This document shows positions 12,828-12,881 of a stretch of DNA of 12,881 bases, in pieces. A model generated the notes under the pieces. That model did not search any database. It was not told the origin of the DNA and was given only the letters and a program-made list of their open reading frames with translations. Source of the stretch: an uncultured Clostridia bacterium (GTDB lineage: Bacteria; Bacillota; Clostridia; Oscillospirales; Oscillospiraceae); assembly GCA_947176425.1 (NCBI GenBank), contig CAMWQV010000018.1:1-12881 (forward strand), written 5' to 3'. The stretch's first letter is position 1, and each line of letters starts with the position of its first letter. The position numbers were made by a program, and so were the translations under genes.

Positions 12828-12881
12828 CAGTCTCATATACACATCTGACGCTGCCGACGATCTTACGCGTGTAGATCTCGG
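12828..12881. other. Untrimmed Illumina Nextera adapter (not genomic)
   Basis: Positions 12828-12846 match the Tn5 mosaic end as read into the adapter at 17 of 19 bases (two T-to-A differences). Positions 12847-12860 read GACGCTGCCGACGA, the exact complement of the Nextera read-1 adapter. Positions 12861-12868, TCTTACGC, are an 8-base index (complement GCGTAAGA, which I recall as a standard Nextera i5 index). Positions 12869-12881, GTGTAGATCTCGG, are the exact complement of the 3' end of the P5 sequence. It should be removed before any interpretation. Confidence 0.98.

Noticed and set aside
12245..12881. Extending HemZ upstream to the end of the window, or taking GTG at 12826 as its start
   Set aside because: Sequence beyond about 12827 is adapter, and the GTG falls in the middle of the HemZ family sequence, so it is an internal valine of a truncated gene.

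Overview
The window reads as mostly core chromosome of a moderately GC-rich, low-to-mid-GC-group Gram-positive anaerobe, most likely a spore-forming member of the Clostridia of Oscillospiraceae/Ruminococcaceae type. This placement is an inference from gene content: a type II pantothenate kinase, a HemZ-type coproporphyrinogen dehydrogenase, a SpoVB/YtgP-type flippase, a SecA with a C-terminal zinc motif, strong GGAGG ribosome binding sites and tRNA genes with encoded CCA. There is no rRNA or other decisive marker.

Layout. Positions 1-199 hold no gene but a good promoter and a small hairpin ahead of coaW (200-1042, +). A bidirectional terminator separates coaW from a leftward block: a small P-loop kinase-like gene (1100-1687, -), prfB for release factor 2 (1716-2840, -) and a SLOG/DUF1273 gene (2921-3403, -). 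Divergent from the last is a gene fusing a Cro-type HTH to a RelB/DinJ-like antitoxin domain (3538-3936, +). A consensus promoter then drives tRNA-Thr(TGT) and tRNA-Tyr(GTA), followed by a terminator. Next comes a rightward operon of secA, pgeF and a lipoprotein solute-binding protein (4401-9517), closed by a strong bidirectional terminator. The right third is leftward: HemZ (partial, cut by the end), a uridine-kinase-like nucleoside kinase and a SpoVB/MurJ-type flippase.

How the genes fit together. The content is housekeeping: CoA synthesis, translation termination, tRNA supply, protein export, muropeptide quality control, envelope lipid-linked precursor flipping, nucleoside salvage and haem synthesis. 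Three genes (P-loop kinase-like, SLOG, HTH-DinJ) are visibly AT-richer than their neighbours and sit immediately on both sides of prfB, so they look like accessory insertions in a conserved neighbourhood. prfB and secA, which form an adjacent pair in Bacillus subtilis, are here on opposite strands and separated by these genes and the tRNAs.

An important caveat: about the last 54 bases (12828-12881) are not genomic. They match the Illumina Nextera transposase end, the read-1 adapter, an 8-base index and the start of the P5 sequence, so the contig ends in untrimmed adapter and HemZ is truncated by the assembly, not by biology. I did not find a convincing undescribed multi-gene system. The most unusual coding feature is the toxin-less HTH-DinJ fusion.
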